DNA of 17,231 nucleotides from SIG452 sp045580405 (GCA_045580405.1 JAZNNT010000124.1:1-17231); one strand, 5' to 3'; shown: positions 7,839-15,672, numbered from the stretch's first letter. The notes: generated from the sequence alone by a model not told the origin. Numbers and translations are program-made.

Positions 7839-8063
7839 ATGCTTATTTTAAAAAACGGAACGTATGTGGCAGCAAATGAAGAAGAAATGAATCTCCCCAA
7901 AATTGAAATTCCTTATGAAGATAAGGTGGTTTCTCTGATTCGTGAGCGATATTCTCTTGATGAAGAACTGGCAATTCAGCGCCAAAGAGACACTAAACCG
8001 GAAGAGTTTCAAAGCTACTTTGAATTTTGCGAAACATGTAAACAGATGGCAAAAATGCAATAA
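7839..8063 (+). CDS. Small phage-tail-associated protein, function unknown
   Basis: This 74-residue acidic protein begins one base after the stop of the tail-fibre-like gene (stop TAG 7835-7837, ATG 7839), with GGAGGT just upstream inside the previous gene. That indicates tight translational coupling. The sequence containing KVVSLIRERYSLDEELAIQR followed by RDTKPEEFQSYFEFCE resembles small proteins I recall directly downstream of tail-fibre genes in Firmicutes prophages. It has no membrane segment or signal and looks largely helical. A chaperone or assembly role for the fibre is a plausible inference from position only. It ends at a strong terminator, so the pair forms a complete two-gene transcription unit. 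Confidence 0.7.
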   Translation: MLILKNGTYVAANEEEMNLPKIEIPYEDKVVSLIRERYSLDEELAIQRQRDTKPEEFQSYFEFCETCKQMAKMQ

Positions 8064-8096
8064 AAAAGAATGGCACATAGTGTGCCATTCTTTTTT
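8062..8096. terminator. Bidirectional terminator between convergent units
   Basis: AAAAAAGAATGGCACA (8062-8077) and TGTGCCATTCTTTTTT (8081-8096) form a 16-bp perfect inverted repeat around TAG. A-tract and T-tract flanks allow termination of both the tail-like unit (plus) and the ABC importer operon (minus, last stop at 8100-8102). Confidence 0.9.
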
Positions 8097-8099
8097 TAA

Positions 8100-9167
8100 C
8101 TATTGGTATAATAACGGTTTAATCTGTTCGGAATCAATATTGCTTGCATCATACCATTTGGAGCCGGTGTCTACATCTTCCACATTGGTTTCACCATTGA
8201 TGGCACGGACTGCCAGCTCCACGGCACGGTACCCGATGGAAACGGGGTCCTGGGTGACAGAGCCTAAGAATTTTTTGTTGCGGATGGCATCAATCTGCAA
8301 AGCCCCGGAGTCAAAGCCCACAGCGATGACTTTGTCAGGCCCGATTCTGCCTCCGGAAATTGCTGCATCCGCATTGATAATGGCTTTTGCGGCAAATTCA
8401 TTGGAGCCGTAAATGGCAATCAGGTCATTTTTGTTTAAAAGTGTCTGAGCTGAGGTCTGTCCCTGGGTGTCATTAATTTCAGCGGGAATTGCCACATCAA
8501 TAATCACTTTACCGCTGGTGATACCGTTGGAAAACTTGGTGTGTCCGATGATTGCAACCGAGCCTTTTTGGAAGCCGTCTGCCGACTCAATCAGATTTAC
8601 CATTTTATCTAAGAATCCTTGGGTTCTCATACTGATGGACTGAGAATTTGCTTCTTGGGAAACCACGCCGATGCGGGGATTTCCTTCGGTGAGTTTTCCT
8701 TTGATGGCATCATACATTTTTTGCGCCGCCAGCTCACCTGCTTTGTAGTTGTCGGTAGAAGCATTGGCAAAAATGGTGCCTTCAGGGGCACCTGGAACCC
8801 CGGAGTCAAAGCCAATGACCGGAATATTATTTGCTTTTGCCTTGTTAATTGCATCTAAGGAAGCGGTGGTATCCAAAGCGGCAATACAGATAGCTGCAGG
8901 TTTTTTGTTGATGGCATTATTGATCATTTCCACTTGTGCTGCAATCGCACCTTCTCCTTCAGGACCTACGAAGTTGATTTTTACTCCCAGCTCCTGACCC
9001 GCTTTTTCTGCACCTTGTTTTACGGCTTTCCAGAAGTCGTGCTGAAAGCCTTTTGCAATCAGCTCCACCGTGTTTTCAGAAGAGTTCCCTCCGCAACCTG
9101 TCAGGATGACAGGAAGAACGAGGATTGCCGTTAATACGGCAAGAAGTTTTTTGAAGTTCATGTTCAT
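8100..9167 (-). CDS. Sugar ABC transporter substrate-binding lipoprotein (RbsB type)
   Basis: This 355-residue lipoprotein has a signal peptide ending in the lipobox LTGC (Cys25). The mature part is a type-1 periplasmic-binding fold of the ribose/galactose class: FQHDFWKAVKQGAEKAGQEL (around 42-61), repeated hinge-type segments such as AALDTTASLDAINKAKANNI and PVIGFDSGVPG, and the C-terminal IAVGFDSG and GSVTQDPVSIGYRAVE. It captures a ligand, probably a pentose or hexose, outside the membrane for the permease and ATPase encoded just upstream. It is last in the three-gene operon, 11 bp after the permease. Two starts (9167 and 9161) are possible; AAAGG precedes both. No sugar kinase, isomerase or regulator is adjacent, so the ligand cannot be named. 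Confidence 0.9.
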   Translation of the reverse strand: MNMNFKKLLAVLTAILVLPVILTGCGGNSSENTVELIAKGFQHDFWKAVKQGAEKAGQELGVKINFVGPEGEGAIAAQVEMINNAINKKPAAICIAALDTTASLDAINKAKANNIPVIGFDSGVPGAPEGTIFANASTDNYKAGELAAQKMYDAIKGKLTEGNPRIGVVSQEANSQSISMRTQGFLDKMVNLIESADGFQKGSVAIIGHTKFSNGITSGKVIIDVAIPAEINDTQGQTSAQTLLNKNDLIAIYGSNEFAAKAIINADAAISGGRIGPDKVIAVGFDSGALQIDAIRNKKFLGSVTQDPVSIGYRAVELAVRAINGETNVEDVDTGSKWYDASNIDSEQIKPLLYQ

Positions 9168-9178
9168 AACAACCTTTC

Positions 9179-10165
9179 TTATGATTTTAGGGTACCCCGT
9201 TTTTCTCGGTTACTGCGGTAAATGTCTAACAGTACGGCGCCAATGACCACAATACCGGTAATCAACGTCTGATAATGCGGCTGTAAATCCACATAGGGTA
9301 ACCCGATTTTTAACACACTCATGATGAATACCCCGATAAAGGTACCGATGATAGAGCCAACTCCACCTGACAGAGAGGTTCCGCCTACCACAACCCCGGC
9401 AATTGCTTGCAGCTCAAAGCCTTGTCCCGCTCCGGGAAGAATGGTGGTGTAGGTGGCAGCATAGGCGATGCCCGCAAGTCCGGCAAACAAGCCGGAAATT
9501 ACATAAACTACAGTTTCCCATTTTTTTACATTGACACCTGAAAGTCGTGCTGCTTCCTTGTTGCTGCCGATGGCAAAGGTGTAGCGACCAATGATTGTTT
9601 TATTCAGCACAATCACTGCCAGCACTGTAAAAGCTACCAATACTAAAAACCCTGTGGGGAAATTATCTGCAGTGCGGAAAATATCCTTATACCAGCCTTC
9701 CGGGGAGGAACGCATGGGGAAAGTGGTAGACTGCACATTGGACACAATGGAACCAACTCCGGAGGATACCATCATGGTACCTAACGTGGCGATAAACGGC
9801 GGCAGCTTCAGTCGGGACACCATAATGCCGTTTGCCAGACCAAATAAACCACCCACTACCACCGTAATCAGTAAGCAAATCCATAAGGGGATTCCCATGT
9901 TATTGTGCAGTGTTCCGCCCACAATTGCAGAACACATCATCACCGTTCCGATAGACAGGTCGATTCCTCCGGTAATGATGACAAAAGTTACGCCGATTGC
10001 TAAAAAACCGATGTAGTAGGAAGCGTCAAAAATACTGACTAACGTGTCTGTGGTGAAAAAATTAGTTCCGAATACAGAGAAAAAGATATATAACACGATG
10101 AGGGCGCCTAAGGCAATAAATTTCTGCATTCCTTTTGTTTTGATGTTTTCTATAATCTGATTCAT
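9179..10165 (-). CDS. Sugar ABC transporter permease (RbsC type)
   Basis: This 328-residue polytopic membrane protein of the BPD_transp_2 family forms the import channel. About eight to ten hydrophobic segments are visible. Family hallmarks include GVTFVIITGGIDLSIGTVM, LPPFIATLGTMM, AIGSNKEAARLSGVNVKKWE (the cytoplasmic loop contacting the ATPase) and AIAGVVVGGTSLSGGVGSII. An in-frame ATG at 10198 would add 11 residues, but the ATG at 10165 is chosen because GGAAAGGAG lies just upstream of it and the protein then starts with MNQIIENIK. It lies 36 bp after the ATPase gene and 11 bp before the binding-protein gene, so the operon order is ATPase-permease-binding protein, as in many ribose-type systems. 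Confidence 0.92.
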   Translation of the reverse strand: MNQIIENIKTKGMQKFIALGALIVLYIFFSVFGTNFFTTDTLVSIFDASYYIGFLAIGVTFVIITGGIDLSIGTVMMCSAIVGGTLHNNMGIPLWICLLITVVVGGLFGLANGIMVSRLKLPPFIATLGTMMVSSGVGSIVSNVQSTTFPMRSSPEGWYKDIFRTADNFPTGFLVLVAFTVLAVIVLNKTIIGRYTFAIGSNKEAARLSGVNVKKWETVVYVISGLFAGLAGIAYAATYTTILPGAGQGFELQAIAGVVVGGTSLSGGVGSIIGTFIGVFIMSVLKIGLPYVDLQPHYQTLITGIVVIGAVLLDIYRSNREKRGTLKS

Positions 10166-10201
10166 AAGGAACTCCTTTCCAATTTTTAAGGATGACATTT
10201 T

Positions 10202-11710
10202 TTATCCGTTATCCCGTTTGGTTGCCAGCTGCATGATTTTTTCCTGACTGGCATCGCTGATATCCAGCTCTCCCGTGATTTTTCCTTCACACATTACGAT
10301 GATTCTGTCACTCATACGAAGGACTTCGGTCAATTCAGAGGATATCATAATAATGGATTTTCCCTGTTTTGCAAGTTCGTTCATTAGAGCATAAATTTCG
10401 CTTTTGGCACCCACATCAATTCCGCGGGTCGGTTCGTCGAAAATCAGGATATCGCAGTTTTTAATCAGCCACTTGGCAATGACCACTTTCTGCTGATTTC
10501 CGCCGGATAAATTGCGTACCATTTGGCGGATGGAAGGGGTTTTGGTTTTCAACTTACTGACATATTCTTTGGAAGTTCTTGAAACGGCTCCTTCCTTCAC
10601 AAATCCGCAGGAGGAAAACTTGGATAAATCCGCCAAAACAGAATTTTCAGCCACATCCAAATTCAGTGCCAGACCGTAGCGTTTGCGATCTTCGGAAAGG
10701 TATCCGATTCCGTTTTTGACCGCGTCCATCGGAGACTTGATTTCCACCCGTTCTCCGTTTAAGAACAGGACGCCGCTGTCCATTTTATCAGCACCAAAAA
10801 TGGCTCTGGCAAGTTCAGTTCTGCCTGCGCCCATCAATCCTGCAAAACCTAAAATTTCTCCTTTTTTTAAGGAAAAACTCACATCTTTAACGTGGGGAGC
10901 CAAGGTGATTCCTTCTGCCTTCAAAACCACGGGAGCATCGCAGGGAACGGTACTGGCTTCTTTTGGGTCCTCGTAAATTGTGCGTCCCACCATCATGCTG
11001 ATAATTTCGTCTTTGGTGGTATCCTTTGTGCGGACTGTTCCGATATACTCTCCGTCTCGCATTACGGTAACTCGGTCGGTAATCGCTTCGATTTCGTCCA
11101 TACGGTGAGAAATATAAATCATTCCGACACCTTTGTGCCGAAGCTCTGAAATCAGACGGAAAAGCTCCTTGATTTCATGCTCGGTTAAAGCCGCTGTCGG
11201 CTCATCAAACACTATGATTTTTGCGTGGAAAGAGATGGCTTTTGCAATTTCCACCATTTGTTGTTTTCCCACGGTGAGATTTTCAATTGTTTCTTTGGGA
11301 TTTAAGGAAATACCCAGTTTTTTAAACAGTGCATCTGATTCTTTTTCTAAGGCTTTATCGTCTAACCAAACCCCCATTTTTTTCTGTTCACGGCCAATGA
11401 AGATGTTTTCCGCCACCGTCAGGTGATTCATCATGTTTAATTCCTGATGCACAATGATAACGCCGTTTTCCTGAGCCTCTTTCGGACTTTTAAACTGAAT
11501 CGGTTTTCCGAACAGAGTAATTGTTCCGCTGTCTTTTTGGTGGATTCCCGTGAGAATTTTCATTAAGGTTGATTTTCCGGCACCGTTTTCTCCCACCAGA
11601 GCGTGAACTTCTCCGGGGTATAAGTCAAGGTTGGCGTTTTTTAACGCTTTCACACCAACAAATTCTTTTGTGATATGCTCCATCGTAAGGATCGGGTTTT
11701 CTGTTGCCAT
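10202..11710 (-). CDS. Sugar ABC transporter ATPase with two nucleotide-binding domains (RbsA/MglA type)
   Basis: This 502-residue cytoplasmic protein has two fused ABC domains, as usual for ribose/galactose-type importers. Domain 1 has Walker A GENGAGKST (40-48), signature LTVGKQQ (145-151) and Walker B IIVFDEP (165-171). Domain 2 has a degenerate P-loop, GLMGAGRTEL (291-300), with Arg in place of the lysine, plus LSGGNQQ (401-407) and ILIFDEP (421-427). The degenerate second Walker A is normal in this family. It is the first gene of the operon. The ATG at 11710 has GAGGCAGG upstream. Together with the permease and the lipoprotein it makes a complete importer. Confidence 0.93.
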   Translation of the reverse strand: MATENPILTMEHITKEFVGVKALKNANLDLYPGEVHALVGENGAGKSTLMKILTGIHQKDSGTITLFGKPIQFKSPKEAQENGVIIVHQELNMMNHLTVAENIFIGREQKKMGVWLDDKALEKESDALFKKLGISLNPKETIENLTVGKQQMVEIAKAISFHAKIIVFDEPTAALTEHEIKELFRLISELRHKGVGMIYISHRMDEIEAITDRVTVMRDGEYIGTVRTKDTTKDEIISMMVGRTIYEDPKEASTVPCDAPVVLKAEGITLAPHVKDVSFSLKKGEILGFAGLMGAGRTELARAIFGADKMDSGVLFLNGERVEIKSPMDAVKNGIGYLSEDRKRYGLALNLDVAENSVLADLSKFSSCGFVKEGAVSRTSKEYVSKLKTKTPSIRQMVRNLSGGNQQKVVIAKWLIKNCDILIFDEPTRGIDVGAKSEIYALMNELAKQGKSIIMISSELTEVLRMSDRIIVMCEGKITGELDISDASQEKIMQLATKRDNG

Positions 11711-11789
11711 ACTATAACCTGCCTCTTTTTCAAAAAAATAAACAAACAGACTGCTGATTTCTTCTTTTATGTTTGACCGATTTTTGATT

Positions 11790-11795
11790 ATTATA
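11790..11795 (-). promoter_or_regulatory. Candidate -10 for the ABC importer operon
   Basis: A perfect TATAAT lies on the minus strand about 80 bp before the ATPase start codon. At 17-bp spacing the -35 position reads TACGAA, a poor match. This is consistent with activator dependence, but it may also be chance in AT-rich DNA. Confidence 0.4.
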
Positions 11796-11964
11796 ACTTT
11801 TTTATGAAAAATTTCGTATCATTTTTCCGAACGAAAAAAATAACCTATGGATTGTTTTGATTCAAAAATACGTTGAACTTTTATAAAAAACAGAAAAATG
11901 GGGCAAAAAGTACGTTATTTTCGGAGAAAAGTGCAAAAAAATCAAAAAAATATTCAAAAAATAT

Positions 11965-11993
11965 TTGAATTATACAGAGTAGTATGTTATAAT
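11965..11993 (+). promoter_or_regulatory. Sigma-A promoter with extended -10 for the asp23-nusB-xseAB-ispA operon
   Basis: TTGAAT (11965-11970), a 17-bp spacer and TATAAT (11988-11993) preceded by TGT give TGnTATAAT. The start would be near 12000, at the foot of a 6-bp hairpin. An ATTCAAA/TTTGAAT inverted repeat overlaps the -35 and could be an operator. Confidence 0.75.
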
Positions 11994-12069
11994 ATAGAAA
12001 TAAGCTGGAGGGCTTATATCCATAAAAGAATGAAAAACCAAAATAGAAGACAGAAAGGATTTTATTACC

Positions 12070-12429
12070 ATGGAAGAAAACATCTTAACCAATGATAAAC
12101 AGGGCACCATTAAAGTAAGCGGTGAAGTGCTGTCTGTCATTTCCGGTATGGCTGTGAATGATATTGAGGGAGTTGCTTCTCTGATTGAGGATCCCGATAG
12201 CACTGTGTATTCCAAAAAAATGCTGAGCCGTGGCATCAGTGTTGATCAAAAAGCAGACGGTTTATCCGTTAGTCTGAACATTATTGTGAAATACGGTTAT
12301 TCCATTCCTGAGGTTGCAAGAGAAGTGCAGTTAAAGGTAAAAGATGCTATGGAGAATATGCTTGGCTTTGCAGTAAAAACCGTCAATGTTGTAGTAGCAG
12401 GTGTAGATTTTACCGAAGCTGATCAATAA
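12070..12429 (+). CDS. Asp23/Gls24 family envelope stress response protein
   Basis: This 119-residue protein matches the Asp23 family: GTIKVSGEVLSVISGMAVND at the start, IEGVASL, a central VSLNIIVKYGYSIPEVAREV, and the ending VKTVNVVVAGVDF. Family members are cytoplasmic and often membrane-associated through partner proteins, and several are linked to cell-envelope homeostasis. The ATG at 12070 is preceded by AGAAAGGA. It is the first gene of the plus-strand operon and lies 12 bp before nusB, an arrangement common in Clostridia. No AmaP-like membrane anchor gene is adjacent. Confidence 0.92.
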   Translation: MEENILTNDKQGTIKVSGEVLSVISGMAVNDIEGVASLIEDPDSTVYSKKMLSRGISVDQKADGLSVSLNIIVKYGYSIPEVAREVQLKVKDAMENMLGFAVKTVNVVVAGVDFTEADQ

Positions 12430-12441
12430 AGGATTCAAATC

Positions 12442-12840
12442 ATGAAGAGAAGAGAATTAAGAGAACATGCTTTCAAACTGATTTTTTCTGGGCATGACGG
12501 TGTTTTGCCCGAGGAAAGCATTGAGTTTTATCTTTCAGACAACGGTATCAAAGGCAAAGATGCCAAAGAGCTTCGCAGCAAGGTGGAGTTGGTATTTTCC
12601 AATCTTGCCAAAGTGGACGAAACCATTGCAGCTAACGTTAAGGGGTACGCTTTTGACAGAATTTCCAAAGTTTCCCTGGCGGTGCTTCGCTTAGGCGTGT
12701 CAGAAATGCTTTTTGACGAAACCGTTCCCGATGGGGTAGCAGTGTCGGAAGCTATGGCAATTGCAGAAACCTTTGAAGACGAAAAAACAAAAACCTTTGT
12801 AAACGGCGTATTAGGTGCCGTGTCCAGAGGGAAGGAATAA
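12442..12840 (+). CDS. nusB: Transcription antitermination factor NusB
   Basis: NusB binds boxA RNA together with S10 (NusE) and supports antitermination of rRNA operons. The 132-residue, largely helical protein begins MKRRELREHAFKLIF, the family's arginine-rich RNA-binding start, and ends with FVNGVLGAV, the characteristic C-terminal motif. Length is normal for NusB. It lies 12 bp after the Asp23-family gene and 10 bp before xseA. Position and sequence agree with the widespread Firmicutes order asp23-nusB-xseA-xseB-ispA. Confidence 0.94.
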   Translation: MKRRELREHAFKLIFSGHDGVLPEESIEFYLSDNGIKGKDAKELRSKVELVFSNLAKVDETIAANVKGYAFDRISKVSLAVLRLGVSEMLFDETVPDGVAVSEAMAIAETFEDEKTKTFVNGVLGAVSRGKE

Positions 12841-12850
12841 GGACTTTATT

Positions 12851-14062
12851 ATGGATGTTCTTACCATTACAGAACTGAATTTATATATTAAGGGTTTGAT
12901 TGAACGGGACGGTGTGCTGCAAAACGTTACCGTAAAGGGAGAAATCTCCAATTTTAAGCATCATTCCTCGGGACATTTATATCTGTCTTTAAAAGATGAT
13001 GGAGGAGTCATTCGTGCTGTAATGTTCCGATTTGCCGCTCAAAAACTTCGCTTCCGTCCTGAAAACGGAATGCAGGTGATTGTGTCCGGCAAAATCTCCG
13101 TGTACGAGCGGGACGGTCAGTATCAGATTTATATTGACGAAATGATGCCGGACGGAGTAGGTGCCCTGTATGTTGCTTATGAACAATTAAAAGCACAGCT
13201 GGAACAGGAGGGACTTTTCTCTTCCCAGTACAAAAAGCCTATTCCCAAGTATCCCGAAACCATCGGGATTGTCACTTCTCCCACGGGAGCAGCTATCCGA
13301 GATATTTTAAATATCTTAAAACGGCGGTTTCCCTATACCAAGGTGTATCTCTATCCGGCATTGGTGCAAGGAGAAGGTGCCAAAGAATCTATCGTTCGCG
13401 GACTGCGTTTTTTTGACGGAAAGGTTGATACCGTTATCACAGGACGTGGCGGCGGTTCTATTGAGGATTTGTGGGCGTTTAACGAAGAGGCGGTTGCCCG
13501 TCAGATTTTTGCAATGAAGACTCCTGTGATTTCAGCAGTTGGTCATGAAACAGACTTCACCATTGCCGATTTTGTTGCTGATAAGCGGGTGCCCACTCCC
13601 TCGGCGGCAGCAGAAATTTCTGTTCCTTCGGGCGCAGAACTGCAGAAGTTTTTAAAAATGGTGGATGGACGCCTTTATACTGCGCTCATTGGTCAGATAG
13701 AACGTGCTCAAAAAAATCTGCAGGTTCTTACGGAAAAAGAAGTCTTAAAAAATCCGTTGGCGGTGTATAACGTCAAGCGGATGCAGATTGATGCGTTATC
13801 CACACAGTTGGAAAACGGTTATGTGAAAAAAATGCACGGGGCAACGGAACAGTTTGTGAAACACGTTGCCAAGCTGGATGCCCTAAGTCCGTTAAAGATT
13901 TTAAAACGTGGCTATTCCGTAGCAGAAGATGAAGGGGGAAACCCGGTATCGTCGGTTTCTGCATTTGATGTGGGAAGCCGTGTGTATGTGACGATGGCAG
14001 ATGGTAAGCTGGGCTGTGACGTTACTGAAATTACAAAATCAAAGAAATCCGGAGAGGTTTAA
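12851..14062 (+). CDS. xseA: Exodeoxyribonuclease VII large subunit
   Basis: XseA is the catalytic subunit of exonuclease VII, which degrades single-stranded DNA from both ends in repair. The 403-residue protein has an N-terminal OB-fold (about 1-105; VTVKGEISNFKHHSSGHLYL is typical). The catalytic domain contains TSPTGAAIRDI (142-152), TGRGGGSIEDLWAFN (197-211) and ISAVGHETDFTIADFVADKR (227-246), all hallmarks of the family. A coiled coil follows. An in-frame start at 12815 lies inside nusB; the ATG at 12851 is preferred because AAGGA and the usual MDVLTITELN opening fit. The small subunit xseB follows 3 bp later. Confidence 0.96.
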   Translation: MDVLTITELNLYIKGLIERDGVLQNVTVKGEISNFKHHSSGHLYLSLKDDGGVIRAVMFRFAAQKLRFRPENGMQVIVSGKISVYERDGQYQIYIDEMMPDGVGALYVAYEQLKAQLEQEGLFSSQYKKPIPKYPETIGIVTSPTGAAIRDILNILKRRFPYTKVYLYPALVQGEGAKESIVRGLRFFDGKVDTVITGRGGGSIEDLWAFNEEAVARQIFAMKTPVISAVGHETDFTIADFVADKRVPTPSAAAEISVPSGAELQKFLKMVDGRLYTALIGQIERAQKNLQVLTEKEVLKNPLAVYNVKRMQIDALSTQLENGYVKKMHGATEQFVKHVAKLDALSPLKILKRGYSVAEDEGGNPVSSVSAFDVGSRVYVTMADGKLGCDVTEITKSKKSGEV

Positions 14063-14065
14063 CAT

Positions 14066-14305
14066 ATGGAAGAAAAGAAACTTACGTTTGAAGAAGGCAT
14101 GAAACGACTGGAAGAAATTGTTGTGGGGCTGGAAAAGGGCTCTGTCAGCTTAGAAGATGCCATGGAGCTTTTTACCGAAGGTACCAAGCTTTCCAAAGAG
14201 CTGCAAGCGATTTTAGACCGTGCAGAATCCAGAATCAAAATGATTACCGAACAGAACGGACAGGTTACTGCCGTTGATTTTGAAACCAAGGAAACGGCGG
14301 AATAG
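14066..14305 (+). CDS. xseB: Exodeoxyribonuclease VII small subunit
   Basis: This 79-residue helical protein binds the coiled coil of XseA to form the holoenzyme. The sequence LTFEEGMKRLEEIVVGLEKG followed by SVSLEDAMELFTEGTKL is diagnostic, and the length is normal. The GGAGAGG ribosome binding site lies inside the last codons of xseA, with 3 bp between the genes, so translation is probably coupled and subunit ratios linked. Confidence 0.95.
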   Translation: MEEKKLTFEEGMKRLEEIVVGLEKGSVSLEDAMELFTEGTKLSKELQAILDRAESRIKMITEQNGQVTAVDFETKETAE

Positions 14306-14309
14306 TTTT

Positions 14310-15197
14310 ATGAAAACAAAACTTCAGGGAAAAGCCAATTTCGTGGAAGAGTTTTTGCGGCAGGAACTTTCGCAAGCATCCTGTCAGGAAAATCTTCGCC
14401 AAATTATGGAATATGCAATTACAAACGGTGGCAAACGTCTTCGTCCTGTCTTGCTACTTAGCACTTATGAGCTGTTTTGTCAAGATGTGAAAAAGGCAGT
14501 GCCTTACGCGGCAGCTTTGGAAATGATTCACTCCTACTCCTTGGTGCATGACGACTTACCTGCTATGGATAACGATGATTTGCGACGTGGAAAACCTACT
14601 TGTCACAAGCAGTTTTCTGAATACGGAGCAATTTTAGCAGGGGACGCACTTTTAAACCTCAGCTTTGAAACCATGCTGAAGTTTTCCCATCAGTTTTCTC
14701 CCGAAACGGCAATCCGTGCCATGGCATATATTGCCCGGGCATCCGGTGCTAAGGGAATGTGTGCAGGGCAAATGACCGATATGGAGCAGTCTGTTACCGA
14801 TTTTAACACTCTTTGCGAAATGTACCGCGGAAAAACCGGAGCGCTGTTAAAAGCAGCAGTAGTGGCCGGGGGTATTTTAGGCGGTGCATCGGAGGAAATG
14901 ATTGCAATTTTAGAGCGGTATGCAGATTTTGTGGGGCTGATTTTTCAGATTAAGGATGATATTTTGGATGTGGAGTCCGATGAGCTTACCTTGGGGAAAC
15001 CTGTTCTCAGTGACCAGAAGAATCAAAAAATCACCTTTGTTTCCCAGTACGGTATCCGGCGTTGCCGTGAACTGATGGCAGAATATGAAGAAGCTGCTTT
15101 GGAATGTTTATCTCGGGTAGAGAAACTGTTAGACAGAGAAGGTGCTTGCAGTTTCTTGGCAGAACTCACTGTCTATATGGCAAAGAGAACAAACTAA
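14310..15197 (+). CDS. ispA: Polyprenyl (farnesyl/geranyl) diphosphate synthase
   Basis: This enzyme condenses isopentenyl diphosphate with allylic diphosphates to farnesyl diphosphate (possibly geranylgeranyl), feeding undecaprenyl and quinone synthesis. The 295-residue protein has GGKRLRP (40-46), the first Asp-rich motif DDLPAMD (Asp81, Asp82, Asp87) and the second motif DDILD (216-220). Both bind Mg-diphosphate. Residues just before the first motif (HSYSLVH) are of bacterial type. The ATG at 14310, 4 bp after xseB, is chosen over an in-frame upstream start that would overlap xseB. Its ribosome binding site is weak (GGCGGA), suggesting coupling with xseB. Context with dxs downstream supports a role in isoprenoid supply. 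Exact chain length cannot be fixed from sequence alone. Confidence 0.93.
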   Translation: MKTKLQGKANFVEEFLRQELSQASCQENLRQIMEYAITNGGKRLRPVLLLSTYELFCQDVKKAVPYAAALEMIHSYSLVHDDLPAMDNDDLRRGKPTCHKQFSEYGAILAGDALLNLSFETMLKFSHQFSPETAIRAMAYIARASGAKGMCAGQMTDMEQSVTDFNTLCEMYRGKTGALLKAAVVAGGILGGASEEMIAILERYADFVGLIFQIKDDILDVESDELTLGKPVLSDQKNQKITFVSQYGIRRCRELMAEYEEAALECLSRVEKLLDREGACSFLAELTVYMAKRTN

Positions 15198-15218
15198 AAA
15201 ATGCGGGAGGAAATCTCT

Positions 15219-15665
15219 ATGCATAATTTTGGAGATGTTTTTCAGAATAAAATTTTACTTGCGTCGTTAGTGTCTTGCTTATTGGCGCAGGTATTAAAAA
15301 TCTTATTTCACAAATTTATGAAGAAGGAATGGGATATTACCCGTTGCATCGGATCAGGCGGTATGCCAAGTTCTCACTCCTCTTCAGTTTGCACGTTAGC
15401 CACCTGCATTGGCATTGAATATGGCTTTGCAAGTCCGTTATTTGCCATTGTGGTGGTGTTCTCCTTAATTGTGATGTACGATGCTGCGGGTGTGAGAAAG
15501 GCAGCGGGAGAACAGGCTAAAATCTTAAATAGAATTATCAAAAAATTTGAACATCAGGAATTTCAGATTGATAAAGAATTAAAGGAATTTATCGGACACA
15601 CCAAGCCGGAAGTATGGGCAGGTGCAGCAATCGGGATTCTGATAGGAATTTTGTTTTATCTATAA
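15219..15665 (+). CDS. DUF212 / divergent PAP2-family membrane protein (YuiD type)
   Basis: This 148-residue membrane protein has three or four hydrophobic segments (about 13-30, 55-70, 74-90, 130-147). It carries GSGGMPSSHSSSV (46-58), resembling the PAP2 phosphatase motif 2 (PSGH-like), and the family-typical YDAAGVRKAAGEQAKILN (about 88-105), with EFIGHTKPEV near the end. PAP2 enzymes dephosphorylate lipid phosphates or isoprenoid diphosphates, but DUF212 members are divergent and their activity is not established to my knowledge. The ATG at 15219 follows GGGAGG at 8 nt; an earlier ATG at 15201 would translate through this site. It lies 21 bp after ispA and directly before the OLE RNA region; its stop codon overlaps a TATAAT. 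Confidence 0.88.
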   Translation: MHNFGDVFQNKILLASLVSCLLAQVLKILFHKFMKKEWDITRCIGSGGMPSSHSSSVCTLATCIGIEYGFASPLFAIVVVFSLIVMYDAAGVRKAAGEQAKILNRIIKKFEHQEFQIDKELKEFIGHTKPEVWAGAAIGILIGILFYL

Positions 15666-15666
15666 T
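15661..15666 (+). promoter_or_regulatory. Candidate -10 of a dedicated OLE RNA promoter
   Basis: A perfect TATAAT spans the DUF212 stop codon (TAA at 15663-15665). Start would be near 15673, exactly where the structured region begins. The -35 is poor (TTCTGA at 18-bp spacing) and there is no TG extension, so support is only moderate. Confidence 0.4.
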
Positions 15667-15672
15667 CACATA

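Larger units (their letters stand above)
11711..12069. other. AT-rich divergent intergenic region between the ABC importer and asp23 operons
   Basis: This 359-bp gap has no credible gene. It contains the minus-strand -10 for the importer (11790-11795), the asp23 promoter (11965-11993), an inverted repeat ATTCAAA/TTTGAAT (11952-11958 and 11964-11970) overlapping the asp23 -35, and a 6-bp hairpin ATAAGC/GCTTAT (12000-12005 and 12012-12017) at the predicted asp23 transcript 5' end. The middle, about 11820-11960, is A-rich with several A5-A7 runs. Confidence 0.6.

Noticed and set aside
9591..10016. A 141-codon plus-strand frame inside the permease gene
   Set aside because: It is the shadow of a strongly supported permease on the opposite strand and shows no recognisable protein features.
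12030..12095. A 21-codon upstream frame overlapping the asp23 start
   Set aside because: The nearest GGAGGG is about 17 nt away, and the purine stretch inside the frame serves as the ribosome binding site for asp23.
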